64,000 nucleotides of DNA from Tridacna crocea (lineage: Eukaryota; Mollusca; Bivalvia; Cardiida; Cardiidae). The stretch lies in contig OX031056.1 of assembly GCA_943736015.1 (NCBI GenBank), forward strand, positions 71,885,277 through 71,949,276, given 5' to 3'. Shown piece by piece: positions 33,501-44,770 of the stretch. Numbering within the stretch: position 1 is the first letter of the stretch; each line of letters begins with the position of its first letter. The notes beneath the pieces are model-generated. The model made no database searches. It had not been told where the DNA came from and saw only the letters and a program-made list of their open reading frames with translations. Position numbers and translations under genes: made by a program.

Positions 33501-33757
33501 TGGCAAAGGAAGGAAGGAAGGAAGAAAGGAAGGAAGGAAGGAAGGATGGAAGGAAGGAAGGAAGGAAGGAAGAAAGGAAGGAAGGATGGAAGGAAGGAAG
33601 GAAGGAAGGAAGGAAAAAAAGGAAGGAAGGTCGGAAGGAAGAGAGGAAGGAAGGAAGGAAGGAAGGAAGGATGGAAGAAAGGAAGGGAGGAAGGAAGGAA
33701 GGAAGGATGGAAGAGAGGAAGGAAGGATGAAAGAGAGGAAGGAAGGAAGGAAGGAAG
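33497..33757. repeat. GGAA microsatellite
   Basis: About 260 bp of GGAA units with recurring GGATGGAA and GGAAAGAA interruptions, which hint at 40-60 bp higher-order units. Confidence 0.95.
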
Positions 33758-33906
33758 TATACTGAGATCATTTTAATTTAAAAAAAAAGAGGTCTATTGC
33801 AAAGCAAATCCCCAAATTTGAAGTTTCCTCCACAACAAATGGACTTCAAGAAGTGGCCCCGTTCCCTCTTTGTAAATTTATTATGAACAGACCAGAACAG
33901 TATAAA

Positions 33907-34137
33907 TCAACTCTTTACCAAACAACAAAACTTTTGACTAGTCCAAATTGAAAGCATTTGCAGCGGACAAAATAAATGTGACTAAAGAATCGAAATTTGT
34001 TTTAGGAAGGGAAGAAAACATTGTGGGCAAAGGGGAAAATGCTGGATACCAGCATTTTCTCCTTTTCCCACAATGTTTTCGAAAGGCTTCTTTCAGATGG
34101 GGGTGTTAAAAGTCGGTATTGTTTTGAAAAGGGTTAG
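33907..34137 (-). mobile_element. T element
   Basis: CTCTTTACCAAACAAC to AAAAGGGTTAG; TTAA decayed at both ends, hairpin intact apart from two changes. Confidence 0.78.
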
Positions 34138-34202
34138 GAGTTGTACTTCTTCATCACAAATTCGTTAATCCTTTGGCTACTGAGCGAAACATTGACGTTA
34201 TA

Positions 34203-34266
34203 TGGACAAATTAGATCAAGATCAGACAGCACAGAACACGCTGCCTGATCTTTGATCTACACTGCC
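34203..34266. repeat. K hairpin
   Basis: TAGATCAAGATCAGACAGC and inverse around AGAACACG. Confidence 0.7.
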
Positions 34267-34479
34267 CTACAAGAACGTGTTTTCCCCAAAAATTACCTAA
34301 ATTTGGCGTTTCAGTGTTGACTTCAATGTTTTGTTTCTTTTATTTCGCAGAATGAGGGTTAAAAACGGAATCTGATTACAAGGAAACAAAATGCTCATTC
34401 TTTAAACGAAGAGGCATTTCTTTTCAAGGGAAACGCTTATTCGTTTTATCGAATTGCTATTTCCAAAAACAAACAAGAG

Positions 34480-35925
34480 GGCCATGATAGCCCTGAAGTC
34501 GCCCACCTAAGCCTTATGATCAAATATGACCCATTTCTAATCTCAAGAGATATTAAGACAAACATTCAGACAAACGCTCATTGGACTTATAAACATGGAC
34601 TCTACAGTGCACACAAGCTTTTTCTTTAATTTGTCTCAGCAGCCTTCTTGACATGTAGAAACTATTCAGACATACATTCTAAAAAGCTTTCATGAAAGTT
34701 TATTTGAGAGAAAATGTGTCCAGTAGGATGTACAAAAGGTTTTTCCGACATTTGACCTGGAGACCTAGTTTTTTATTCAATATGACCCATATTCATACTA
34801 GTCTGAGACATTAACAAGAAAAATATTCTAAGCAAATGTCAAGATTATTTAGTTGAAAATGTGGCCTTTAGAGCGTAGACAAGGTTTTCAAAGATTAAAC
34901 TTGGTGACCTAGCTTTTCATTACAGGTGACCCATTTTCAAACTCGTGCAAGATATCATCAAGAAAAACATTCCGACTACCTTTCAAGAGTATTGGACATA
35001 AAATATGGCTTCTGGGGCGTACACAAGGTTTCTTTTAAGACATGACCTAGTGAACTAGCTTTTGACACGATATGGCCCATTTTCAAAGTCGTCTCAGATA
35101 TCATCGTGACATATATTTTGACCAACTTTTAAGAGTATTAGACAGAAAAGGTGGCCTCTAGAGAGTACGTGGTTTTTCTGAGATTTCACCCGGTGACCTA
35201 TTTTTTACCTGACTTGACCCATTTTCAAGCTCATCCAAGCTCCGATCACAAGAAACATTCTGACCAACTTTTATGAGCACTGGACTGCAAATGAGGCTTT
35301 TTGAGTGAACGAATCTTTTTTTTGAAGATACGCACCAGTTACCTAGTTTTTAACCCGACATAACCCATATTTGGACTCGTTTCAGAAATGACAAGACAAA
35401 CATTCTGACCAAATTTCAAAATTACTGGACAGAAAACGTGACCTCTGGAGCGCACATAAAATTGTTCTAAGATTTGACCTGGCGACCTGGTTTTTGACCA
35501 AACATGACCCATTTTCGAACTCAGTTCAGATAATCATCAAGAGAAACATTCTGATCAACTTTCAAAAATATTGGACTGAAAAAGTGACCTCCAGAGCCAA
35601 GACAAGGTTTTTCCAAGATTTGACCTGGTGATCTTGTTTTTGACTCAACTGGGCTCATTTTCGAACTCGTTTGAGATATCACCAAGACAAATATTCTTCC
35701 AAACTTTCAAGCGTATTAGACTGAAAATTTGGCCTCTAATCGAAAGATTTATCTAATATTTGACCTAGTGACCTAGTTTCTGACCTGACATGATCCATTA
35801 TCGAACTCGTCCGAGATGTCATCAATTAAAAGATTCTGACTAACTTTCAGTAGTATTGGACAGAAAATGTGGCCTACAGAGCGTACACAATGTAAAAAGT
35901 TGACGACGAACGACGGACGACCCAG
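34480..35925. repeat. 143-bp tandem array, nine or ten units, with GACGACGG tail
   Basis: The ACCTAG.TTTTTGACC anchor recurs near 34765, 34907, 35050, 35195, 35341, 35485, 35631 and 35770. Units also hold CCCATTTTCGAACTCGT and GACCAACTTTCAAGAGTATT. It ends in GACGACGAACGACGGACGA. This resembles a repeat I have seen widely in molluscs. Confidence 0.85.
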
Positions 35926-36059
35926 GACGCATGATGCACCACAGACGCCGGACACAGCACGATCACAATTTAGCGTAAAATGAGTAGTTCGTGCTCAGGT
36001 GAGCTTAAAAACCATGATACTTGCGATACTTGATACATGCAGAGCTCCAGTGAATAAAG

Positions 36060-36330
36060 GAGCGGATTCCCCTCCCCTTTTTCTGCGGGCGGGGGATGGG
36101 GGGCGAGGAAAAAGATGGGGGTGAGTTCAAATAGCATATGTGTGGAAAAATATATAGGACTTACTATATCTGTCGCTAGCTGTGACGTCATGATATAGAC
36201 CTAGGAAGATAAATACTGCAGTGCTGGCTAAGTGTTTGAGACACATCTGTATAGGGAAAAAATAGAAACTAAAAGCAAAAGAAATCAAGGAGAATGATTG
36301 TGTTTGGGGACCTAAGGCCTACTACTTTGC
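36060..36330. other. Unassigned stretch with a splice-flanked 36-bp frame
   Basis: On the minus strand TTATCTTCCTAG (36211 side) and ATA/GTAAGT enclose a frame VYIMTSQLATDI. Too short to call an exon. Confidence 0.25.
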
Positions 36331-36335
36331 ATGAC

Positions 36336-36887
36336 TTAACTTTTTACCAAACAATCCTTTGTTTTTACGACAACGAGGTAGAAGCCTTTTGAAAACATTG
36401 TGGAAAAAGGAGAAAATGCTGGTAACCAGCATTTCCTCCTTTTTCCACAATATTTTCTACCCTACTGGAAACAATTTTCGATTTTTGTGTTAAGTTTATT
36501 TTGTCGTCTGGAAGTGCTTTCAATTTGGACCAGTCTAAAATTGTGTTGTTTGGTAATAACCCTATATTTCTCATTTTCCCACAATGTTTTCCAAAGCAGT
36601 CTGCATCAAAATCGTTATCACTCGGTAACCAGCATTTTCTCCTTTTTCCACAATATTTTCTACCCTACATAATCCCGAGTGATAACGATTTTGATGCAGA
36701 CTGCTTTGGAAAACATTGTGGGAAAATGAGAAAATGCTGATAATCAGCATTTTCTCATTTTTCCACAATGTTTTCTACCCTCCCAAAAACAAATTAACAT
36801 TTTTGGGTCATGTTTCACTTATTGTCGGCAAACGCTTACAATTTGGATCTGTGTTTAAATTCTGTCGTTTGCTGAAGAGCTAGTTAA
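36336..36887 (+). mobile_element. Compound T cluster with a 58-bp inverted repeat
   Basis: One T copy starts at 36336. Before it ends, a block at 36567-36625 is repeated in inverse at 36674-36733, each carrying half a T hairpin plus CAGTCTGCATCAAAATCG, which is not T sequence. A second T-like tail runs to TTAA at 36887. Confidence 0.75.
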
Positions 36888-37340
36888 TGACTTCGTATAG
36901 GAGACTCTGCATCTGGCAGGCCTGTGACCGTTTTGTTTTTACACATTCAGGCAAAAGAAGAAATTGTTGGCAAAAAAAAAAATTGTTTTACTTTTCTCCG
37001 CAGTGTTTCACTTGTCGTATTTTATGTTATAAGCCTTCATCAAACAGTCCAAACCTTGTGACAACCTTAATGAAAGACTTATGAAAGCATTGTGGAAAAA
37101 GGTGAAAATGCTGGTTGCCATCATTCTTTCCCCTTCCACATTTTTTATACCCATTAAAAACGTTTCACTTTTATTTGCATTTTTTTTTTTTTGTCTACAA
37201 ATGCTATTAATTGGACTAAATAGAAATTTATTTTGGCAGGGTAGAAAAAAAAACTAATATGGGTAAAGGAGAAAATGGAGGTTATCAGTGTTTTGTCCTA
37301 TGCCCAAAATATTGCAAAAGGCCTCTTTCTCGGGGGTCGT
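36888..37340. repeat. Decayed T remnants
   Basis: Pieces such as GAAAATGCTGGTTGCCATCA at about 37100 and AAAGGAGAAAATGGAGG at about 37265 show at least two old T copies, too damaged to bound. Confidence 0.5.
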
Positions 37341-37569
37341 TTAACCCTTTACCCCATAAGGCATTTCTATGGTATCTCTAACTGACTCTAAACAACAGCA
37401 AGAATGAAGCCGTTTCTTATGTGTATATGACACCTTTTGATAGTGTAGAAAACATTGTGGCAAAAGGTGAAATTGCTCATCACGAGCAATTTCACCTTTT
37501 GCCGCAATGTTTTCCAAAGGCTCCTGCAAGCAATGCGTTGAAATGAGTATCTATGGAGTAAAGGGTTAA
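37341..37569. mobile_element. T-related element, third subfamily
   Basis: TTAACCCTTTACCCCAT to GGAGTAAAGGGTTAA, about 229 bp, with a different stem (GGCAAAAGGTGAAATTGCTC) and unrelated flanks inside. Same length and architecture as T, so a sister family. Confidence 0.75.
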
Positions 37570-37867
37570 TATTTAAAGTTGGGATCATGTGAAAAAAAAA
37601 AGGTTTTATTCAATTTTTAAAGATTATGTTTACAACATTTTTTAAAACTTTTTAACGCATTGAAAAATTGGCACGGGCATAAATTACTCCCTTCAGTGAA
37701 TGTTTTTACAATTTTATTGAGTTAATCTTGAAAATAATAATAATAATAAGAAGAAATAATAATAAGAAGAAGAAGATTAAATTTCATCATAATTAATAAT
37801 AATCGTACTAAGTGAAGACAACACCTCCATAAAAACATATGACCCATGCTCCGGCGAAAGGGGGCTT

Positions 37868-38236
37868 AAGGTAAGACCTGTGTAATGGAAAATAGCTATT
37901 TCCACTAAAATATCATCCTGCAAAATTAGCTATAATTAAAAATGAGTATTATTGAACTACTTTCACCGATCCATTTTTTCCATTTTTTCCTTCTTTGAAT
38001 TATCATTTATAAATCTAAAACCACTATATTCTCAATTGAAAAAGAGATAATAATTACCTCCCTTTTAAGAAAACTAACAAAAGTATCAAAAAATAATTTC
38101 AAGATAGACATAAACGGAATTTCTGATCCGTTAGAAATGTGCAAAAATATCATTTCTGCATAAATCCTTACTTATCTTTATTTATCAACAAATTAGAATT
38201 TTCACCGGAAGTGCATTACACAAGTCTTACCTTAAT
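37868..38236. mobile_element. MITE with TTAAGGTAAGAC ends
   Basis: CTTAAGGTAAGACCTGTGTAA at the left and TTACACAAGTCTTACCTTAA at the right are near-perfect inverted repeats around about 320 bp of AT-rich non-coding DNA. Confidence 0.78.
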
Positions 38237-38287
38237 ACTTCTCCGTGATCTATGATACTAAGCAAGTCTTCACAAAATGGTGGACCG

Positions 38288-38516
38288 TTAACCCTGTGCC
38301 AAACGATACAATTTAAACTGATCCAAGTTGAAAGCACCGTTGCAAAGGACAAAAGAAAAGTAACTCAAAAACTGAAATATGTTTCCAGAAGGGTAGAAAA
38401 CATTGTGGGAAAAGGAGAAAATGCTGGTAACCAGCATTTTCTCCTTTTCCCACAATTTTTTCAAAAGGCTTCTATCTCAGGGTCGTAAAAACCAGGGATT
38501 GTTTTTAAAGGTTTAA
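38288..38516 (-). mobile_element. T element
   Basis: TTAACCCTGTGCCAAAC to AAAGGTTTAA, intact hairpin with GCTGGTAACCAGC core. Confidence 0.8.
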
Positions 38517-38585
38517 GGTCCATTTTGCATAACAACTGACTGAGATATAATCTAGATTTATCCTTTGAGTTAAACAAAACAATAG

Positions 38586-38655
38586 CATAAAGTTTCGGCC
38601 CAGGTTAGCCTGCGAGGACAGCGCAGGCTGATCTGGATCGATACTTTTAGCAGAT
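38586..38655. repeat. R hairpin
   Basis: GTTTCGGCCCAGGTTAGCC and inverse around GACAGCGCAGG. Confidence 0.7.
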
Positions 38656-38770
38656 ACATTAAGTCCCCTTTGCAGAACATGATTCATGTTTCTTTTTCTT
38701 TTTAAAAATTCTTAATAGAAGTATGGCATACGAAAAAAAAAAATCAAAGCATAGCCTCTGCTGGTGATCG

Positions 38771-39182
38771 GGGCCGGTATTCATCGACCATTCTTAGGAA
38801 AGTTCGTTGTCGTAGTCCCCAAAATTTCCTACATTTGTAAGTAAAACAACTTCTGATTCGGTTTAGCCAATCAGGATTATGTTAGTTTAAACATATTTAT
38901 TTTACATCGATTGAGAAACAAGTTCTGACAACTTATACTAATCTCTCTCGATTCTGCTTCCTGGGAACTACACCAGTACTCGCGCCGAATGTGTGGGCTG
39001 ATGAAAAATCCCAAAGTTGACACCCGCTCCCGGGAATCGAACTCAGGACCTTTTGGTCACGAGGCCGACGGTCTACATCACGACCACAGACACCACAAAT
39101 TATATTACTTACACATTTAGAAAACCTTGGAAAATAAGACTAAGAAATTTCTCAAGAATGTTTGATGAATATGGGGACCAGG
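38771..39182. mobile_element. N palindromic MITE interrupted by an S4 SINE
   Basis: Left arm from GGCCGGTATTCATCGACCAT, right arm to TTTGATGAATATGGGGACC; the centre is lightly damaged. Confidence 0.8.
38885..39098 (-). mobile_element. S4 tRNA-derived SINE in the N element
   Basis: On the minus strand TGGTCGTGATGTAGACCGTC (A-box region) and TGAGTTCGATTCCC (B box). Nine-base flanks ATTATGTTA (38876-38884) and ATTATATTA (39099-39107) look like a target-site duplication with one change. Confidence 0.78.
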
Positions 39183-39448
39183 GCTGCATGGCATAATACC
39201 GGAAAACGCCCCGCTATAAATCGCGAAAACGCATAAAAATCAAAATAATGTGTCAAAAATTGCAATTCTTTTATGGATTCATTTCGCATAAATCAAATAC
39301 AATATTTTTCAATGGATCGAAGTTGAAAATTTCATTATATTTTTTTTAACTCAAAGAACAATGCCACAAGTATGCATTGACTGTATAGCGTGGGGAGGGG
39401 GAGAGGTTGCCGGTATTATGCCGCTTAGACTAAGTAAAAGGTAATCCA

Positions 39449-39591
39449 GGGTCCGTATAGTCACCAACCATTCTCACTAAGAACATTCTTAGTCTTGTTC
39501 TTCATATGGTTTAGCCAATCAGAAGTTCCGTTACTTTCACTGACGAAATTCTGAAGAATGTTCTTGAGAATGGTTGGTAATTACGGACCCA
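39449..39591. mobile_element. N element, centre deleted
   Basis: GGGTCCGTATAGTCACCAACC and GGTTGGTAATTACGGACCC are good inverted ends; only one side of the central palindrome is left. Confidence 0.78.
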
Positions 39592-39594
39592 GAT

Positions 39595-40480
39595 GCCCGT
39601 TATAAAATTCTAAAATATGCTTTGTGGCATTTGTTTTTTCTTTTTTCTTTATTGTGCATCTAAGGTGGCGGAAAAAGATTTATAATACAAATAATCCCTT
39701 TGTTTCAGACAGCTTTCGGTAAATTAATATTCAAAAGAAGGCAAAGGTTCGCCTTTTTGATTAGATTTTAAATTATAAAAAAAAAAAAGTTCTGGGTCGA
39801 TATTGGATTGGCTCACATGTACAGCAACGTTTGGAATAGAACTTTATGTAAATCAAGATTTATTCGCATGATCTTCGGGACTCTCCATAAAGAATTTTGT
39901 TTTGCACTTTTGTGGAATAATCTAAGAAACGTATTGTACGAATGTCGAAATGTTGAATGAATACACAAATCCTCTGTAGACGCCATTTCAAGATTCATTC
40001 CGTAGTATTCTTGCATTTTAGCTCAAATAGTCCCAAGCAAAATCTACCACGAGAACTTCGCTGGATTATGGCGATTTCTTCAGGCATAGCCTATTGTTTT
40101 AAACGACAAAAAACAATAAAAATGAAAGGCCCCCTACCTGTTTCATTGTTCTAAACTTTCCAGGGTCACTGCAACATTCATATAACGAGTGTTCCTATTC
40201 GCATTCTAAACCGGTAAGTATGACAAACGCAATGCACGTGCAGAGTGCCATACCTTCCGCATGTTGATATATTACCGCGCATGCATGTATTAGACCAACT
40301 TGAAAATCGGACGACTCACGCATAAAAGATAACATAAAGATAAACGAACAAATTAATTTTGAGACATGCTTACCTTTTAATTTCATAGAAGACTTCGTTG
40401 GAATTTGAACTTTTAGTTGTATTATGGCATGCTTCTTTTTCTTTAATACTTACAAAAGTTGTGCTTTACATGGGGTTAAA
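39595..40480. other. Unassigned stretch, weak plus-strand exon signal
   Basis: CTAAACTTTCCAG and CCG/GTAAGT enclose 40164-40212 on the plus strand. No partner exon or recognised peptide, so I do not call a gene. Confidence 0.3.
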
Positions 40481-40487
40481 AGGTCGA

Positions 40488-40665
40488 ACTATACCCTTTA
40501 ACAAATAATCCCTATTTTTTCAACCCTGAAGTATAAGCCACTCGAAAACAATGTGGGAAAAGGAGAAAATGCTGCTCCTTTTCCCTTAATGTTTTCAAAC
40601 TTTGCAAAGACAACTTTCATCATCTCATTAGCATTGAATTTGCCGTCTTCCAAACCCTTTAGATA
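40488..40665 (+). mobile_element. T element, deleted
   Basis: CCCTTTAACAAATAATCCC, then a collapsed hairpin where AAATGCTGCTCC replaces the turn, then TTTGCCGTCTTCCAAACCC. The distal end is missing. Confidence 0.6.
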
Positions 40666-40799
40666 CACTAGTAGACCAGTGTTGTCTGCGCATGTCACAT
40701 TCTTCGAAGATTCGACTGGTAAGAGGCAACCCCCCCCCCCCCCCCCTTTTTTGCTACATGTAATAAGTAGCAATGGAGAAAATGGCTTTTATCAACACG

Positions 40800-41270
40800 T
40801 TTGAGGAGAAATCAGGCCTGCCTGTTTTAGTCCCAGATTTTTCTAAACTGCTGATCATAGCTAAATGAATCGCACCAGGTAGCCCTTTAATGAGTAAATG
40901 TTTATTTTTGTTTGAAATTCAAACGGTTGTCGCGTAGAAAAGTAGTCCGGTTCTGTACCCAGAACGCCCAAATTAAATAGATATGTATTTGCACTCGTCA
41001 CAACTCGGCCGATTCCGTACCTACATCTATGGTGGCTTCCATCACCCGAGGTATGCCGTATGATGTATTAAATTTGTAGAATGCCATCTAGCGGGAGATA
41101 ATATATCGACCCTCTGTTGTAAACTGTCACCTTTCTTATGGCTTGGCACAGGGTCAAGAATTCGATCAGTCTTGTTTCAATGTCCTGCTGGTCAGAATGT
41201 TTCAAATATTAGTCTTCCATAATTATGCAGCCTGATCATGATCTACGGCACTGAACGGGTCAAAGTCGAC
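40800..41270. other. Unassigned stretch
   Basis: Non-coding as far as I can see; GGCCGATTCCGTACCTAC and CCGGTTCTGTACCCAG hint at an old repeat. Confidence 0.4.
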
Positions 41271-41301
41271 ATTTATCGTAAATGGAATTTCGCGTATCAG
41301 A

Positions 41302-41572
41302 ACAATTCCCCCTCCCCCGGACAATTGCCCCCGAGGACAATTCCCCCCTCCCCCCGGATAGTCCGGGGGATTGTCCTCGAGAGGCAATGGTCCGGGGGGG
41401 CGGGAAGAATTGTCCTCGGGGGGAATTGTTCGGTGGGGAATTGTCCTTGGGGGGCAATGGTCAGGGGGGGGGGGGGGGGGGGAATTGTCATGGGGGGGGG
41501 GGGCAACAGTCCGTGGGGGGGGGGGATTGTCCTCAGGGGGGCAATAGTCCGGGGGACAATTGTTCTAGAACC
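41302..41572. repeat. Second self-complementary GGACAATTG array
   Basis: GAACAATTCCCCCTCCCCCGG to GGGGGACAATTGTTC, with long G runs. Same organisation as 19075-19300. Confidence 0.8.
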
Positions 41573-41773
41573 GAATTTCGTACTTTCCGATATGAAGCAA
41601 TGATTAAAACATTTTCTCTCTTAATATTCTTTGCGCAGAGGTCAATTTCATGTCCATCCGTTCGAGTAATACACGCTTACAAAGTATCTGATACAAATTT
41701 CTTCCAAGGAATCGGAAAATCCAGGCTATGCTGGCTCTTTCGGCGACAAATTAGCCTGGCTCAAGGTGGAAAT

Positions 41774-42034
41774 GGCTTGCAACACGAGAGAAGGGTCATT
41801 CTGACATTTGCGTAAGGTGTCGTCTCGGATCTGTGTGTGCAGTCCGCACAGGCTAATCCGAAACGACACTTTCCGATTTTATGTGATTTTCTGTTTTACG
41901 CAAGTCTACTGTCGCATAAAATCTAATGTAGTCGCAAAGTGCCGTCTCGGATTAGCCTGTGCGGACTGCGCAGGCTAATCCGGGACGACACTTTACGCAA
42001 ATGTCCGAATTCACCTTTTCGCGTGTTGCACTCC
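41774..42034. mobile_element. W element
   Basis: GGCTTGCAACACGAG to GTTGCACTCC. By eye the second half is almost identical to the copy at 327-587, including the same terminal variant. Confidence 0.83.
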
Positions 42035-42164
42035 AAATAATCTTTCAAAAGACATATTTACAGCCAGAGAGTAAACAAACGCTTAAAATTAAATTTGACT
42101 CTGTTATAATATAGTCAGCTGTGTAAATGTCTATAAAAATATATATATAAAGTGTATGGGGTTA

Positions 42165-42310
42165 AGAAACCGTAGGGATTAGTCTTCGGTTTAAATCGGA
42201 AACTGTGGTTTTATGTTTTAGTCGCAACAGAGTGAAATGCATTTTCTATCTGTCGTAATCTATGCAACCTTGCAACCATCAGGGGCAATATTTGTCATGT
42301 AGATACACGA
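42165..42310. repeat. Unnamed interspersed repeat, copy 3
   Basis: GCATTTTCTATCTGTCGTAA and CAACCATCAGGGGCAATATT match copy 1. Confidence 0.55.
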
Positions 42311-42680
42311 GTTGTGCGCGGATCCAGATATCTTTCTCGGGGGAGGGGGGAGGGGGCGTGGGGGGGGGGGGTCCAACCAAAAACGCACTCGTCTTATTAT
42401 ATGATACTTTGATTTCCGGATTTCAGTGGATGTAATAAGAGAACGTTTACATGAAAAGTCAACGTTTCCAGATCTAACCATGAGGAGGTCTCCACACTTA
42501 GAACCTTTTTTTTTTTAAATTCATGACTGTATTTTACATAAATGCTGTGCAATATCAAACCAGTACCATTTCACGAATCCGATGACCACATTTTTGCCAA
42601 AATTCCAGGGGGCGGTGGGGTCCGGGCCCCCGACCCCCCCCCCCCCCCGTCTGGATCCGCCCATGCGAGTGATTATGGTT
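42300..42680. repeat. Pair of inverted G- and C-rich tracts
   Basis: GGATCCAG..GGGGGGGG at 42319-42372 and CCCCCCC..CTGGATCCGCC at 42635-42660 bracket about 260 bp; these look like inverted ends of one element containing GTGCGCGGATCCAGA and GTCTGGATCCGCCCATGC. Confidence 0.6.
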
Positions 42681-42785
42681 TCATAAAATGAAGAAAAACA
42701 ACGGTTAAAAATCTGGATGGAAACGAGTGAAGGTGATACTTCAAGTAACAATGCATTCTCAGGATCTCTTCTCTTGGTCTGTGCA

Positions 42786-43122
42786 GATTTGTGACGAAAC
42801 TGTTAATCAGTGCAGTACCTCCGGATTTGTGACGAAGCTGTTAATCAGTGCAGTACCTCCGGATTTGTGACGAAGCTATTAATCACTGCAGTACCTCCGG
42901 ATTTGTGACGAAGCTGTTAATCAGTTCAGTACCTCCGGATTTGTGACGAAGCTGTTAATCAGTCCAGTACCTCCGGATTTGTGACGAAGCTGTTAATCAG
43001 TCCAGTACCTCCGGATTTGTGACGAAACTGCTAATCAGTTCAGTACCTCCGGATTTGTGACGAAACTGTTAATCAGTGCACTACTTCCGGATTTGTGACG
43101 AAACTGTTAATCAGTTCAGTAC
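42786..43122. repeat. 38-bp minisatellite, nine units
   Basis: GGATTTGTGACGAAGCTGTT then AATCAGTGCAGTACCTCC. Units vary at AAGCTG/AAACTG and at GTGCAG/GTTCAG/GTCCAG in blocks of neighbours. Confidence 0.95.
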
Positions 43123-43248
43123 TAATTATACCATACTTGACAGAATAACGTACAAAGATATGAAAGGAAATATGATCACTGCAATTCAGGCTAGCCCCAA
43201 ATATATGAGATATGCTCCGGCAAAAGGGGCATGAATACATCTCCATGA

Positions 43249-43460
43249 TTAACCCATTACCACACAATCCCTACTTTTGACGCCCCTGAGAAAGAAGCCT
43301 TTAGAAAAAATTGTGGGAAAAGGAGAAAATGCTGGTAACCAGCATTTTCTCCTTTTCCCACATTGTTTTCTACCCTTCACAAAACAATTAAATTTCAAAT
43401 TTTCAGTCACTTTTATTTTGTCGTCTGCAAATGCTTTCGATTTGGACAAACCTAAATTAA
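43249..43460 (+). mobile_element. T element, plus an adjoining fragment
   Basis: TTAACCCATTACCACAC through CTAAATTAA, with the last 20 bp lost where a second inverted T fragment (43457-43505) begins at the same TTAA. Confidence 0.8.
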
Positions 43461-43626
43461 CTCATTACAAAACAACAATATTTTAGGCTTGTCCAAACCG
43501 TAAGCATGCACCAAGCAAACCATAATCTTTTTATAGATTCATAACAGCCAGTTTTTAACAGCGGACATAATAAAGGGCGGGACTGATCCTTGTATATATA
43601 TACAGAAACTTGACTCATTGCGAAAA

Positions 43627-43629
<3 letters not shown>

Positions 43630-43675
<46 letters not shown>
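43630..43675. repeat. CT microsatellite
   Basis: About 23 uninterrupted CT units. Confidence 0.95.
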
Positions 43676-43678
<3 letters not shown>

Positions 43679-43960
43679 TCCTCCCTCCCTCATCTAAACT
43701 TCATGTAATATGCCAGATGATGTATCTTTACACTCTGTCTGTTCTTTGACTTACAATTATTATTATTATTGCTTTTCAACTAAGTGATATTGCCATAAAC
43801 AATTCTCCGCCTTTTAGTCAAGATTGTTATTTCATGATCTATGGGGAGGGCCGTAACTAAGTTTTTGAACTTGTGGCTCAACCCATTTGCCGTTTTTGAT
43901 TATTTGTTAACATGTATTGTGTATATTTTCAAATTATGGCAATAAAATATGTTTAAACTA

Positions 43961-44024
43961 AAAGTATCGATTCAGGTCAGTCTGCGCGTACTGCGCAGAC
44001 TGATCTGAATCGATACTTTTCGCA
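43961..44024. repeat. R hairpin
   Basis: AAAGTATCGATTCAGGTCAG and a near-perfect inverse around GCGCGTACTGCGC. Confidence 0.75.
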
Positions 44025-44324
44025 GATGCATTTAGCCCGCCTTTTCACAGAGCATGGCTCATATAACCTTGTCCTTTTTCGAAATTTGAAAATAAAATCT
44101 GCCAAAATTTCAGAAAGCTTGGTTTTTTTTTTTATCTATAAATATTCTTGACTAAAAAAAAAAACCCCCTTAATTCTGTGCTATCTCTTAACCAATGCTC
44201 ACACGGAGTTTCCTCGATTTTCAAGCAAATGGGCAATCTAGTGATTTAATACCCTGAGAAAAAGGGATTTTGAAAAGGGTCCAAAAATTTTCACTTTTTA
44301 TGTTTTCTATTCTGCAAAGACAAA

Positions 44325-44329
44325 TAATA

Positions 44330-44360
<31 letters not shown>

Positions 44361-44416
44361 CAACGATGAGAATGATATTGATGAGGATGATGATGACGAT
44401 CACGATGATGATGATG
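44325..44416. repeat. GAT microsatellite
   Basis: GATGATGAT run with GAC and GAG variants. Confidence 0.92.
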
Positions 44417-44770
44417 TCGAAAGCTAAACCATCGAAATTAATTAACTGAAAACATATTTATTTTCAAACAGCAGAAAACGTATATGTGTATCATTTGCAA
44501 TTTTCAGGCCGCTTTTGTCAGATTCTTTGTAGTCTTGTCAAGGTATACATTTCCCACGGAGTCGTCTCTTTTCTTTAAAAGTGTCGATAATCATTTTTCT
44601 TTTTAATTCCTATTTTTAAATGTTCATTTTGTCGCTCTCAACGGACATTAAAAATTCAAGGATTATAACAACATTTTATTCACAGGTTTAAACCTGACCT
44701 AGGGACTGGTTTTTGACTTCATTCAAAAGAGAAACCTATAAGCCGAGAACCACTAAATCCAAAACGAGGC

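Noticed and set aside
33351-33776. Frames of KEGRKEGRKEG-type on the plus strand and FLPSFLPSF-type on the minus
   Set aside because: Translations of the GGAA microsatellite.
40164-40212. Plus-strand exon-like segment with good acceptor and donor
   Set aside because: 49 bp, no partner exon, no recognisable peptide; left only as a weak signal in the region note.
40640-40740. Minus-strand frame NVTCADNTGLLVYLKG, tempting as the start of a ZP domain
   Set aside because: The donor is weak, phase to ZP exon A is unproven, and exon A already supplies that part of the module.
41238-41815. Glycine-rich plus-strand frames
   Set aside because: Mostly the G-rich GGACAATTG array. The part SCPSVRVIHAYKVSDTNFF after TTTGCGCAG looked exon-like for a moment but lacks a donor and a partner.
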